Positions 27,459-35,565 of a stretch of DNA of 64,000 nucleotides are shown here, one piece after another. A program made the position numbers and the translations under genes. The notes under the pieces were generated by a model. That model saw nothing but the letters and a program-made list of their open reading frames with translations, made no database searches and was not told the origin of the DNA. Origin of the DNA: Nitrospirota bacterium (lineage in GTDB: Bacteria; Nitrospirota; JACRHJ01); NCBI GenBank assembly GCA_021784575.1, contig JAJYHX010000002.1, positions 124,001-188,000 of the forward strand, read 5' to 3'. Position 1 is the stretch's first letter. Every line of letters begins with the position of its first letter.

Positions 27459-27773
27459 TTACGCGCGGCTGTGGAGACGGGCCTTCTCCTCTTCCATGGC
27501 CTTCTTCCCTGCCTCGACCGCGCCATGAATGGCGGGCCCTTTCTCTTCCACGAATTCCCGTCCGCGGCTCAAGGTATCCGCAATCTTAAGCTTCGCGTTG
27601 TGGCCCACGTTCCAGATCTTGTCCTTGGCGTCTCCGGCGAACTCGCCTATCTTCTCCCTTGTCTCGCGCCCGGACTGCGGGGCCGTCAGAAGCGCTATGC
27701 CTGCGCCGACAATACCGCCGACAAGAAACGAAAGTATCATAGAGCCGGTGGAAAAGTTCTTTTCTTCGTACAT
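27459..27773 (-). CDS. YtxH-domain protein
   Basis: A 104-residue protein with a glycine-rich N-terminal membrane segment (ILSFLVGGIVGAGIALLTAP, about residues 13-32) followed by the SGRETREKI motif of the YtxH family and a long charged helix. YtxH proteins are small, stress-linked membrane-associated proteins of unknown mechanism. It abuts the DUF948 gene and is followed by an intrinsic terminator. Confidence 0.88.
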   Translation of the reverse strand: MYEEKNFSTGSMILSFLVGGIVGAGIALLTAPQSGRETREKIGEFAGDAKDKIWNVGHNAKLKIADTLSRGREFVEEKGPAIHGAVEAGKKAMEEEKARLHSRA

Positions 27774-28187
27774 TTAAGCCACCTCCTTCTTTTTCCATGA
27801 CCCGAGGTTTTCGACTAATGTCCGCACCCCGACCTTTATCCCGGTGAGGTACGCCGCCACATCGATTAAAGAACCGCGTATCTTATCGTCAACCAGTGCA
27901 TTTATGCCGTTGACCGTGCCGGTTACCGCATCGACCGTCCCCTCGACTTTTTCAACTCCGGTCTTAGCCGCCGCGACAATTCCGTTCACCTCCTCCATGG
28001 TATTCCTCACGGAGCCGACCAGAGGCATTACCTCCGCGCTTATCAGCGTCTTTACGGAACCGTTCAGGTCGTCCAAGGCGGATTCTATGGATTTTAGCGT
28101 GCTCCTGAGTTGGATTATAACCGGAATCAGCGCCAGTACCGCAGCAGCAAAGGAAATCGCTATTATCAAGACCGCCGCAGGAATCAT
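27774..28187 (-). CDS. DUF948-domain protein
   Basis: A 137-residue protein with an N-terminal membrane helix (residues 3-25) and a helical, coiled-coil-like remainder (LRSTLKSIESALDDLNGSV onward). DUF948 and YtxH genes are commonly paired, as here with zero spacing. GGGAGG precedes the ATG, and a good promoter lies at 28211-28239. Function is unknown; a general-stress or envelope role is usually assumed. Confidence 0.85.
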   Translation of the reverse strand: MIPAAVLIIAISFAAAVLALIPVIIQLRSTLKSIESALDDLNGSVKTLISAEVMPLVGSVRNTMEEVNGIVAAAKTGVEKVEGTVDAVTGTVNGINALVDDKIRGSLIDVAAYLTGIKVGVRTLVENLGSWKKKEVA

Positions 28188-28210
28188 TTTAACCTCCCTC
28201 TTTGATTTTA

Positions 28211-28239
28211 AATATACCTCAAGCCGGCCTTATTAACAA
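28211..28239 (-). promoter_or_regulatory. Predicted promoter of DUF948-ytxH
   Basis: On the minus strand TTGTTA (28234-28239) and TATATT (28211-28216) are 17 bases apart, about 24 bases before the DUF948 ATG. Confidence 0.7.
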
Positions 28240-28269
28240 GACGGCGCAGCGGGCGGGCGGGAAACATTC

Positions 28270-28300
28270 AAAAAAAGGCGTGTATTCAGGGCCGCGCGCC
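28270..28300 (-). terminator. Weak terminator-like hairpin after rodZ
   Basis: On the minus strand GGCG...CGCC forms a short stem with a long loop, followed by seven T residues (28270-28276). The stem overlaps the end of the rodZ-like gene. The T run is good but the stem is weak. Confidence 0.35.
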
Positions 28301-29110
28301 CTGTTCCATGCTGACAAACACGATACCCCTTACGACTTCGGCCTCTTTGCCGAACGGCCCCATTTTTTTGCCGTTGAGCTCCGCAGTTACACCGCCCGCG
28401 TTTCCAAGCGTCAGGTCTATCTGGCTGTTCGCCTTTATCACCCTGGTCTCTCCTTTTTTAAGAATCCCGCTCATCACGTGTATATTGTCAGCTCGGTAGG
28501 AATAGTAGCTGTCTTCGGCGGCGAATAGCCTGAGGGTTAGCGGGCCTGCCGCCTGGAAGGGTTTCTGCGCGGGACGGGTGGCTGAGGCGCTGTTCTTAAA
28601 GGACGTTGCGGCTTTCATTACCGGGGCCGGAGACTTCCGCGCCGCGGGCGGCGGCGGCATCGAAGCCCGCGTATTCACGGGCCGTTTCGGAAAGAAGAGC
28701 AGGGTTGCTCCCGTGAGGGCCGCGCCTATGACAAGCCCAGCCATTATTATAAGGTATAACGGGATTTTTCTCCTCGCCGGCCTTTCCGCCGGGCGTCTGC
28801 TGCGGGATATGCTTATAAGCGAGGGTTTCGGGTGGTGCTGGACTTCTTTGTCGTCAGGCTCAGGCGTCTCCTTCGGCGGGGGATTCAACTCCCTGTGGCG
28901 CGCCATTATTTCCTTGACGTTAAGGCCCAGCTCCTTTGCATAAGTCCTTAAGAAACCGGACACGAAGACGTTGCCCGGAATAACCGTGTAGTCGTCGTCT
29001 TCCAGGGCCTTGAGGAATGTATGGCTTATCCTTGTCTTCTCGGCTATTTCAGTAAGGGAAAGCCCCTTTGCCTCCCTCGCCGCTCTGAGTTCTTCACCGA
29101 TGCTTTGCAT
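28286..29110 (-). CDS. RodZ-like helix-turn-helix membrane protein
   Basis: Cytoskeleton-linked protein that helps anchor MreB for cell shape. The 274 residues have an N-terminal HTH (IGEELRAAREAKGLSLTEIA, about residues 4-62), a charged linker, one membrane helix near residues 113-133, a Pro/Ala-rich periplasmic linker and a C-terminal DUF4115 domain ending near the stop. It starts one base after the TPR lipoprotein's stop and is the last gene of mtnP-pfkB-TPR-rodZ. The order of domains is diagnostic. Confidence 0.88.
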   Translation of the reverse strand: MQSIGEELRAAREAKGLSLTEIAEKTRISHTFLKALEDDDYTVIPGNVFVSGFLRTYAKELGLNVKEIMARHRELNPPPKETPEPDDKEVQHHPKPSLISISRSRRPAERPARRKIPLYLIIMAGLVIGAALTGATLLFFPKRPVNTRASMPPPPAARKSPAPVMKAATSFKNSASATRPAQKPFQAAGPLTLRLFAAEDSYYSYRADNIHVMSGILKKGETRVIKANSQIDLTLGNAGGVTAELNGKKMGPFGKEAEVVRGIVFVSMEQGARP

Positions 29111-29111
29111 T

Positions 29112-29864
29112 TTACTTTAACAGATTCAGGTACTTGTCGGCCTGAGCCGAAAGCCCGGAGTTCGGAGCCAGGCTCTTTGCCTTCTTCAGGCTCTCCACGG
29201 CCCTGGCGTTCTTGCCCTGCTGGAAATACACCAGGCCGAGCTCGTAATAGGCCTGGGCGCTCTTCGGCGCGGCAGCGGTGGTCTTCCTGAAGAACTTCTC
29301 CGCGTTCTTCATGTCGCCGAGTTTTTTATACTCGTCCGCAAGACCGTACATCGCATCGACATTGTATGGATTGGACAAAAGCGCCCGGCGGAAGGATTTG
29401 GCCGACTTCTTGTGTTTTCCCATCGAGTCGTAGACGTTCCCGAGGTTGACAAGCGCCTGGTCTCTTGTCGGATAGACCGGGTTTTTTATAGCCTTTTCGA
29501 GCTCCGTTATCGCATCGGAATAATCCTTCTTCCGCGCGTATGCAAGCCCGAGGTTGTTATGTGCCTCGCCGTAGTTCGGGTCGAGCGATATGGTCGTCTT
29601 GAACTCCGTTATCGCCTTGTCGAAGTTCCCCTCGTTGTAATAGATTATTCCCGCCGCGAAATGAGCGTCTGCGTTATCCGGGTTCTCCTGAATCGCCACG
29701 TTGAATTCATATAGCGCGGACTCGCTGTTCCCGGCCTGCATCCGGTTCAGCCCGTTCTTGTAGTGCGATACGGATTCCTGCATCGGAGTCGGGCCGCTTG
29801 CGCAGGCGGAGAGAATGGAAGCGGCGGCCAGGACGGCCAGGATAATAAATATCGGTTTTTTCAT
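29112..29864 (-). CDS. TPR-repeat lipoprotein (PilF/NlpI-like)
   Basis: A 250-residue lipoprotein: signal peptide with lipobox LSAC (about residues 18-21), then about six TPR repeats covering residues 30-245 (for example NADAHFAAGIIYYNEGNFDK and YGEAHNNLGLAYARKKDYSD). Such proteins act as scaffolds, for instance PilF in type IV pilus assembly, but no partner is identified here. It overlaps the pfkB-family kinase by 4 bases. Confidence 0.88.
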   Translation of the reverse strand: MKKPIFIILAVLAAASILSACASGPTPMQESVSHYKNGLNRMQAGNSESALYEFNVAIQENPDNADAHFAAGIIYYNEGNFDKAITEFKTTISLDPNYGEAHNNLGLAYARKKDYSDAITELEKAIKNPVYPTRDQALVNLGNVYDSMGKHKKSAKSFRRALLSNPYNVDAMYGLADEYKKLGDMKNAEKFFRKTTAAAPKSAQAYYELGLVYFQQGKNARAVESLKKAKSLAPNSGLSAQADKYLNLLK

Positions 29865-30772
29865 GCTATGTCCTCGAAAAATGTTATTTTCCTAAACTCT
29901 CTGTAACGCCTTTCGATTTCCTTGTAGTCGAGGCCTTTCATCCCGTTCAGGCTGAAGTCCTCGACATTGAACGACGCCATGACGCTTCCGAATATTATCG
30001 CCTGCCGAAGCGACGCCTCGTCGAAATTCCGCACGTTGTCAAGGTATCCCATGAACCCTCCCGCGAAGCTGTCTCCGGCGCCGGTCGGGTCGAATACGGT
30101 TTCGAGCGGGTATGCCGGGGCGGAGAATATCCCGCCGGAATTGAACATGACGGAGCCGTATTCGCCCCGCTTTACGATAAGCGTCCGGGGCCCCATCGCC
30201 TGCACCGCGCGCGCGGCCTTCACGAGGTTCGGCTCCCCGGCGAGCTCCCTCGCCTCCGCCTCGTTTATGAGGAGTATGTCCACCTCCGCCAGCGTCTTCA
30301 CAAGCTCGTCTTTCTTGCCGCCTATCCAGAAGTTCATGGTATCGCAGGCGACGAGCTTCGGCCTGTTTATCTGGTGCAGGACTTCGCGCTGGAGCACAGG
30401 GTCGATATTCGCAAGGAACACGACGTCGGAGGCCTTGTATGCGTCCGGGATACGCGGCTTGAAGCTCTCGAAGACGTTAAGCTGCGTATCGAGCGTCCTG
30501 GCCTCGTTCAAGTCGTAGCCGTACTCACCCTTCCACCGGAACGTCCTGCCTTCGGACTTCTGGAGGCCCGATACGTCGATCCTGCGGCTTTTCAGGAACT
30601 GGACGTGTTTGTCCGGAAAATCCTCCCCGACGACCGCTACGAGCTTCACGTCCGTGAAGTAGCTTGCCGCCGTGGAGAAATATGTCGCCGAGCCTCCCAG
30701 GACTTCGTCCGCCGTCCCGAAGGGCGTCTTTACGCTGTCGAACGCAATGGAACCCACGACCAGCAAACTCAA
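29861..30772 (-). CDS. PfkB-family carbohydrate kinase
   Basis: A 303-residue ribokinase-fold kinase. The N-terminal glycine motif is VLGGSATYFSTAAS, and the C-terminal catalytic and anion-hole motif is DPTGAGDSFAGGFMGYL. The substrate is not evident. Its tight placement 3 bases after methylthioadenosine phosphorylase makes a purine nucleoside or methylthioribose-related substrate worth considering, but that is inference from position. Confidence 0.85.
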   Translation of the reverse strand: MSLLVVGSIAFDSVKTPFGTADEVLGGSATYFSTAASYFTDVKLVAVVGEDFPDKHVQFLKSRRIDVSGLQKSEGRTFRWKGEYGYDLNEARTLDTQLNVFESFKPRIPDAYKASDVVFLANIDPVLQREVLHQINRPKLVACDTMNFWIGGKKDELVKTLAEVDILLINEAEARELAGEPNLVKAARAVQAMGPRTLIVKRGEYGSVMFNSGGIFSAPAYPLETVFDPTGAGDSFAGGFMGYLDNVRNFDEASLRQAIIFGSVMASFNVEDFSLNGMKGLDYKEIERRYREFRKITFFEDIA

Positions 30773-30775
30773 TCC

Positions 30776-31648
30776 CTATGCCTCCTGCCCGACGTATTTC
30801 CCGATGATGGCGTCGAGCTTTCTTTTGGTTTCCTCAGGTATGACATCCGGCTGGGTCATAATGGCGTATTTCAGGGACTCGCCGCAAGCGCACGAGCGCG
30901 AGACCGGCAGCGCCTCCACGGCTGTCTGGATGATTTTCTTCGCCGTCTCGACATTTTTCCTGAGTATGGCGATTACGGCCTCGATTGTCACGTCTTCCTC
31001 GGTCTCGTGCCAGCAGTCGTAGTCCGTGGCGAGCGCAAGCGTCGCGTAGCATATCTCCGCCTCGCGCGCGAGCTTGGCCTCGGTCACGTTAGTCATGCCT
31101 ATTACATCCACTCCCCAGCCGCGGTATATCCTCGATTCGCTCCTTGTCGAGAACTGCGGCCCTTCCATGCAGATATACGTCCCGCCCATGTGCATCTTCG
31201 CGCCGGCTTTTACTCCCGCGTCGTAAAGCGCGCGGGAAAGCTCCTGGCAGACCGGGTCCGCAAAGCCGACATGCGCGACAACCCCGCCGCCGAAGAACGT
31301 GCTGACGCGGTTCTTAGTCTGGTCGTAGAACTGGTCCGGAACGACAATCTCTCCGGGCCGTATCTCCTCCTTCATGCTGCCGACCGCCGAGACGGATATT
31401 ATGCGCTCCACGCCCAGCTTCTTCATGGCGTAGATATTCGCGCGGTAGTTTATCTCCGAAGGCGTGAACCTGTGCCTCCGGCCATGACGCGGGAGAAACG
31501 CGAGCCTCCTGCCTTCGAGGGTTCCCAGGACAAACTCGTCCGACGGCTCCCCGAACGGCGTGTCAACCCGGACGGATGTGACGTATTTGAGGCCCTCCAT
31601 GTCATACAGCCCGCTTCCGCCAATTACTCCTATTTCCGCTTCGGACAA
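30776..31648 (-). CDS. mtnP: S-methyl-5'-thioadenosine phosphorylase
   Basis: Cleaves methylthioadenosine to adenine and methylthioribose-1-phosphate in methionine salvage. The 290 residues have the phosphate motif [10 protein letters not shown] near the start, [19 protein letters not shown] and [12 protein letters not shown], as expected. I placed the start at TTG 31648, with AAGGAG 6 bases upstream; the frame extends to 31732, but those 28 codons come from an intergenic repeat and have no family match. A good promoter lies at 31803-31831. It heads mtnP-pfkB-TPR-rodZ. Confidence 0.9.
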   Translation of the reverse strand: MSEAEIGVIGGSGLYDMEGLKYVTSVRVDTPFGEPSDEFVLGTLEGRRLAFLPRHGRRHRFTPSEINYRANIYAMKKLGVERIISVSAVGSMKEEIRPGEIVVPDQFYDQTKNRVSTFFGGGVVAHVGFADPVCQELSRALYDAGVKAGAKMHMGGTYICMEGPQFSTRSESRIYRGWGVDVIGMTNVTEAKLAREAEICYATLALATDYDCWHETEEDVTIEAVIAILRKNVETAKKIIQTAVEALPVSRSCACGESLKYAIMTQPDVIPEETKRKLDAIIGKYVGQEA

Positions 31649-31667
31649 TTCAAGCTCCTTTTTCCCG

Positions 31668-31731
31668 TAATTGCGAGGTCCCGGCTTTATGCATGACCCA
31701 AGGCAGGCTCCAAAACCGGAACCCGGCGACA
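31668..31731. repeat. Palindromic repeat in the mtnP leader
   Basis: Contains GGCTTTATGCATGACCCAAG then GCAGGCTCC, the same core as the copies at 32136-32160 and, inverted, 56705-56735 (GGCTTTATGCA and GGCTCC). It lies between the mtnP promoter and start codon, so it will be part of the leader RNA. Confidence 0.6.
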
Positions 31732-31802
31732 TTCATAGCACCACTATAATCTTTTTTGGCGCAGACTTGCAAATCAAAAGAAAATGCCAATAGAACTGAA
31801 GA

Positions 31803-31831
31803 ATTATAAGACATTGTAACCGCTTTGTAAA
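31803..31831 (-). promoter_or_regulatory. Predicted mtnP promoter
   Basis: On the minus strand TTTACA (31826-31831) and a perfect TATAAT (31803-31808) are 17 bases apart. The leader would be about 145 bases and includes the repeat at 31668-31731. A second, weaker candidate lies nearer the gene (TTGCAA, then TTATAG). Confidence 0.75.
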
Positions 31832-31888
31832 GGGGATTTAACCCTGCGCGCAACATCAGGAAGCGCTGGTCTCACTTGCGCCCGGTCA

Positions 31889-32035
31889 TACCCCTCTCCC
31901 GGTGCCCGCCACTCAGCCCTCTCCCACCGTCGGGAGCCGGTTCCCTCCCCCCAGCAGCGGGGGAGGGCAAAAGTTTACCCCCTCTCCCTTTCATGGGAGA
32001 GGGTGGCCGAAGGCCGGGAGAGGGTTCGCCGCTCA
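31889..32035. repeat. Cluster of CCCTCTCCC-type palindromic repeats
   Basis: Several inverted pairs, for example CCCTCTCCC with GGGAGAGGG and CCCTCCCCCC with GGGGGAGGG, occur in tandem. The same words recur inside kdsA (35934-36018), around the DUF559 gene (54903-55011 and 55353-55394), and in part inside the glycosylase gene. Confidence 0.8.
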
Positions 32036-32066
32036 TTCTGAGCGATGCGAATAATCCACGGTTGTC

Positions 32067-32107
32067 ATAACGCCCCCTCGTTCCCCCTCTTATCTTAAGA
32101 GGGGGAT
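32067..32107. repeat. TAACGCCCCC hairpin repeat, copy 1
   Basis: ATAACGCCCCC, a short spacer, then the palindrome TCCCCCTCTTATCTTAAGAG continuing GGGGGA. Other copies are at 36561-36602, 40062-40102 and 51797-51837. This copy is followed directly by a GTCATTCCCG-type element with GGCTTTATGCA (to about 32172). Confidence 0.85.
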
Positions 32108-32207
32108 GAATGCAGCCTGTCATTCCCGCCCAGGCTTTATGCACACCGGGGCAGGCTCCGCGAAGAATCCACCTTTCGTATGACATCTCAGCGCCCCCTG
32201 CTCATCG

Positions 32208-32233
32208 TAGGGGCGCAATTCATTGCGCCCGGC
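32208..32233. repeat. GGGCGCAAT palindrome, copy 1
   Basis: Perfect inverted arms GGGCGCAAT and ATTGCGCCC around a 2-base centre. Variant copies end pyrG (36649-36675) and lie inside kdtA (55774-55801). Confidence 0.85.
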
Positions 32234-32381
32234 TTTACTCATAAAACGACTCGAACACCCGTGAGCAATCCTCATCGGTAGGCGAAGTTCATTGTCAGCG
32301 GCTATTCCGGATTAGTCATGCAACCGATTGATTATTAAAGTAAAAAACATTAAAAATCACATTTTTCCGGCGGTGTCGAAA

Positions 32382-32407
32382 GCGGCTCGAAAACGGGCCG
32401 TTTTTTG
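32382..32407 (+). terminator. Terminator-like hairpin in the gene-free stretch
   Basis: GGCTCG and CGGGCC form a 6-bp stem (one G-U pair) with an AAAA loop, followed by GTTTTTT on the plus strand. No plus-strand gene precedes it, so it is either fortuitous or ends an unannotated small RNA. Confidence 0.35.
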
Positions 32408-32523
32408 GCAATTTCAGGCCAAAAACGGGGTGCGGGGAAGGCGCGATTTCGGGGCAAAAACCGGGCATCGGGACGGGCGGTTACTCGGGGATTTCCCGAC
32501 CGGCAACTAATTGAAAAGTTATT

Positions 32524-32551
32524 AAAAAAAGACAGGGCCTGCGGTAGTCTT
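32524..32551 (-). terminator. Probable terminator after kdsC
   Basis: On the minus strand AAGAC, beginning inside the kdsC stop codon, pairs with GTCTT across a GC-rich loop and is followed by seven T residues. The stem is short but the position, at the end of the long LPS gene run, is right. Confidence 0.5.
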
Positions 32552-33083
32552 ACCCATTGAAATATTTGGAGTTTATCCTGTCCCAGTCCCCCCTCGCCCG
32601 AAGGATTAAATCTATCGCCTCGCGCACCGCGGCCTGGCCGCCTCCTCTTTCCGTAACAAAATCAGCCGCTTCCCTGACATATGGTTCCGCATCCGCGACC
32701 GCCATTGAAAGCCCCACCCGCCTCATCACCGGCAGGTCCACATTATCGTCCCCGATGTAGGCGATCTCCTCGTCACTTACGCCCAGCCTGTCCTTAAGTT
32801 CTTGATATGCCGGGAGTTTATCCAGCGCACCCTGGATTACATGCTCTATTCCAAGCTCCCTTGCCCGGACATCGACGGGCTTGCAATTCCTGCCCGTAAT
32901 GAGCGCCACATCAACCCCGGCCCGCATCAGGAGCTTCATCCCGTGCCCGTCCCGGACGTGAAAGATCTTATATTCCAAGCCGTTACCGTCGAGGATTATC
33001 TCCCCCCGGGTCAAAACGCCGTCCACGTCGGATATAAAAAGCTTTATTTTCGAGGCCTTGAGTATTATCTCTTCGCGTATCAT
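32550..33083 (-). CDS. kdsC: 3-deoxy-D-manno-octulosonate 8-phosphate phosphatase
   Basis: HAD-family phosphatase that makes free Kdo from Kdo-8-phosphate. The 177 residues carry the nucleophile motif FISDVDGVLTRG, ALITGRNCKPV and the metal motif AYIGDDNVDLPVM; the lack of a cap domain and the length are typical of KdsC. GGAG sits just before the ATG. It follows kdsD by 15 bases and ends the cluster. Confidence 0.95.
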   Translation of the reverse strand: MIREEIILKASKIKLFISDVDGVLTRGEIILDGNGLEYKIFHVRDGHGMKLLMRAGVDVALITGRNCKPVDVRARELGIEHVIQGALDKLPAYQELKDRLGVSDEEIAYIGDDNVDLPVMRRVGLSMAVADAEPYVREAADFVTERGGGQAAVREAIDLILRARGDWDRINSKYFNG

Positions 33084-33098
33084 TTAACTCCTTGTTTT

Positions 33099-34055
33099 TT
33101 ATACAATTCCGGCCTTAAGGAGGTCGTGCAGGTGGATTATCCCGTCCGGGCGGCCCTTTTCGTCAACGGTCAGAAGCGAGGTTATGGAATGTTTTTCCAT
33201 GATGGAAACCGCCTCCGCCGCAAGAGAATTCTTGTTTATTATCTTAGGGTTGCCATGCGCAAGCTCTCCGGCGCTCCGCGAGAAGAGGTCGTCGGATTTC
33301 TCAAGATAGCGCCTTAAGTCCCCATCGGTTATGACGCCGACCAGCTTCCCCTTGCCATCCACGACTGTTGTTACGCCCATCTTCTTCGAGGTTATCTCGA
33401 AAAGCGCCTCCCGCATGGAGGTTTCCGCTTTTACAACAGGCACTTCCGGGCCTTTGTGCATGATGTCCTCGACCCGCAGGAGGAGCCTTTTACCAAGGCT
33501 CCCGCCGGGGTGGAAGCAGGCAAAGTCTTCCTCTTTAAACCCGCGTTTTTCAAGGAGAGTTATGGCCATCGCGTCCCCCATCGCAAGCGCGGCGGTGGTG
33601 GAGGCCGTCGGCGCAAGCCCAAGCGGGCAGGCCTCCTCCGAGACACCGACGTCAATCGTAACCTCGGCGGCCTTTGAAAGCGTGGAGCTCGCACCGCCGG
33701 TCAGGGCGATTACGGGAACGGCCAACCTCTTGAAAACAGGGAGTAATTTGACAATCTCCTCCGTCTCCCCGGAGTTGGAAATGGCGATAATCACGTCGCC
33801 CTTCATAACCATTCCCAGGTCTCCGTGTATGCCCTCGGCGGGATGCAGGAACAGGGCGGGCGTGCCCGTGGAGGCAAGTGTTGCGGCGATTTTCTTGCCG
33901 ATAAGGCCCGACTTTCCCATCCCGGTAACGACTACGCGGCCCTTGCAGGCAAGGATTATCTCCATCGCCCGCGTGAACCCGCCGTCGATCCTGTCGATAA
34001 GGGCGAGTATCGCCCCGGCCTCGATTTTCAGGACTTTTTTCGCGTTTTCAAGCAT
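33099..34055 (-). CDS. kdsD: D-arabinose 5-phosphate isomerase
   Basis: Converts ribulose-5-phosphate to arabinose-5-phosphate, the first step of Kdo synthesis. The 318 residues have an N-terminal SIS domain (VVVTGMGKSGLIGKKIAATL; conserved HPAEGIHGDLGM) and a C-terminal pair of CBS domains (for example GVTTVVDGKGKLVGVITDGD). Length is standard. It lies between the AT-rich glycosyltransferase gene and kdsC. Confidence 0.95.
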   Translation of the reverse strand: MLENAKKVLKIEAGAILALIDRIDGGFTRAMEIILACKGRVVVTGMGKSGLIGKKIAATLASTGTPALFLHPAEGIHGDLGMVMKGDVIIAISNSGETEEIVKLLPVFKRLAVPVIALTGGASSTLSKAAEVTIDVGVSEEACPLGLAPTASTTAALAMGDAMAITLLEKRGFKEEDFACFHPGGSLGKRLLLRVEDIMHKGPEVPVVKAETSMREALFEITSKKMGVTTVVDGKGKLVGVITDGDLRRYLEKSDDLFSRSAGELAHGNPKIINKNSLAAEAVSIMEKHSITSLLTVDEKGRPDGIIHLHDLLKAGIV

Positions 34056-34071
34056 ATCTACCGCCTGTATA

Positions 34072-35550
34072 TTAATCTTTCAGTTGGCTGTTTGAAACAT
34101 AAACTAATAGAGGCGCATATCCGTGGTATTTTACAGTGTCCATGAGCCGGTAAGAAAATTTAAAGCGGGGGTCGTTATAAACGTTAGCTTCCATTGCATT
34201 AACAGAATTAGACTTGTCTGAGTGCATAATTACAATTTTGGGTCTAATTTTAAAAAAAATATCATTGTTCCTCCCTGTCATGAACTCTCCCTGCGGCGAG
34301 GTCAGGCCGGTAATATCGAGTATTTTTCTTTTTGTATAATATGCTATTGTGCCGGTTTCGAGCGCGGCGATACTGCCTTCCGGTATTTTGGAGTTTATTT
34401 CTCGCGCTAGTGTTCTGTATGCTTTATCCCGTACATCTGTTTCCGGATGTTTAATCAGTATAAAAAATTGATTGAGGGAAAAAGCCGTAATCAAAATAGC
34501 AAGAATCAATGCAACATCGGATTTATGCCATGAAAGGTTTGTAGTTTTCCAGTTCGGCCAAAACGGATATAAACCGGAACTTACTGAAAGAAAATATGTC
34601 TTAAAACCGTAAGCGCTGGAAAGAAGAAATACCAAGCTGAAGAAACTAACGTACCATGGATAGTCTGGCACATTCAGCAATATATATACTACCTGTTGAA
34701 TAATCACGAAAAAGACAAGATACAGGAACGGAGATTTTTTTTTCAACATAATGACCAGCCCAAAAATTGCAGGTACTATCGAGAAACCGTACATAAAAGT
34801 GCTTGTTGCTAATAAATGGTGAATGTAGCGCAAATAAACAAGTCCATGCCCCCAGAAACCGGACCTGCCCTGCCACATCTTTTGAGAGAGCGTGGCGGGG
34901 AAAATTTGATGAAACCTATATAAAGAAAAAAGAAACCATGGCAAAACCACAACGGAAAATTGCAAAATGCCTTTAATTGGAATTTTTTTCTTTTTGACTA
35001 TATCTACTGCCGTCTTAGACAGAAAAATGACTGCCCCATCCGGTCTTGCAAGAATTATGAATCCAAGGAGATACCAAGTATTAATTCCTTCAACTTCAAG
35101 CAGGACAAACAGAAGACAAAGCGCTGAAAACAAATAAATTTCAAGCCCCCAGGTATTATTGTACCCCAAGACCATGACTATAATAATAGAAACGATGGCA
35201 GCGTACGAATCATCAATTTTCTTTCTGAAAATCAAGAAACAGAACATTCCCGCAGCAAAAATAGATAGCCCACCTAAAATATGCGCTGATATTCTTGGGT
35301 CGTGAGTTATGAGCGAAAAAATCGCAATCAAAAGCGTATTCAGAACCGAAGTGCTTGCATTGTAGCACTCACCGGGATTAAAACACCATCCATTGCCATT
35401 TATAATATTTTCGGCATACCTGTACGCAATATACGAATCATCAAAGTCCCAGTGCCAAAATTTAATGATTATACCGATAACGATAAGAGTAATAGATACA
35501 AGGGATAAGATAAATGCAAGCCGCCTATTGAATGTAAAATTATTTTCCAC
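34072..35550 (-). CDS. GT-C type membrane glycosyltransferase-like protein, AT-rich
   Basis: A 492-residue polytopic protein with about ten membrane helices. The N-terminal DDSYIAYRYAENIINGNG then FNPGE matches polyprenyl-phosphate-sugar-dependent GT-C enzymes (ArnT/GT39-like), where the acidic pair in the first loop is catalytic. It starts with GTG at 35550 behind AGGAGGA. The gene is visibly AT-rich, with many A/T-ending codons, unlike its GC-rich neighbours. It splits the Kdo genes kdsA and kdsD, which suggests recent acquisition. The donor sugar and target are unknown; LPS or a glycan is likely from position. Confidence 0.75.
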   Translation of the reverse strand: MENNFTFNRRLAFILSLVSITLIVIGIIIKFWHWDFDDSYIAYRYAENIINGNGWCFNPGECYNASTSVLNTLLIAIFSLITHDPRISAHILGGLSIFAAGMFCFLIFRKKIDDSYAAIVSIIIVMVLGYNNTWGLEIYLFSALCLLFVLLEVEGINTWYLLGFIILARPDGAVIFLSKTAVDIVKKKKIPIKGILQFSVVVLPWFLFSLYRFHQIFPATLSQKMWQGRSGFWGHGLVYLRYIHHLLATSTFMYGFSIVPAIFGLVIMLKKKSPFLYLVFFVIIQQVVYILLNVPDYPWYVSFFSLVFLLSSAYGFKTYFLSVSSGLYPFWPNWKTTNLSWHKSDVALILAILITAFSLNQFFILIKHPETDVRDKAYRTLAREINSKIPEGSIAALETGTIAYYTKRKILDITGLTSPQGEFMTGRNNDIFFKIRPKIVIMHSDKSNSVNAMEANVYNDPRFKFSYRLMDTVKYHGYAPLLVYVSNSQLKD

Positions 35551-35565
35551 CGATTACTCCTCCTG

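Larger units (their letters stand above)
31832..32549. other. Gene-free stretch: repeat hub and A/G-rich spacer
   Basis: I see no credible gene here. From 31889 to about 32240 it is a patchwork of at least three palindromic repeat families, annotated separately. From 32330 to 32515 it is an unusual purine-rich spacer made of AAAACGGG-type and GGGCAAAAACC-type words. Near its start is a terminator-like hairpin (32382-32407). Short open frames in this stretch are made of repeat sequence and have no ribosome sites. Confidence 0.7.

Noticed and set aside
31649-31795. SAM-type riboswitch in the mtnP leader
   Set aside because: No conserved core elements could be found; the leader structure is explained by a known repeat.
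31889-32035. CRISPR array
   Set aside because: The repeats are palindromes of varying size and spacing, with no regular spacers and no cas genes.
31872-32186. Minus-strand frame of about 104 codons
   Set aside because: Composed of palindromic repeat sequence; its peptides (SPMKGRGG and similar) are the translation of repeats.
32328-32510. Short plus-strand frame in the purine-rich spacer
   Set aside because: Low-complexity sequence without a ribosome site.
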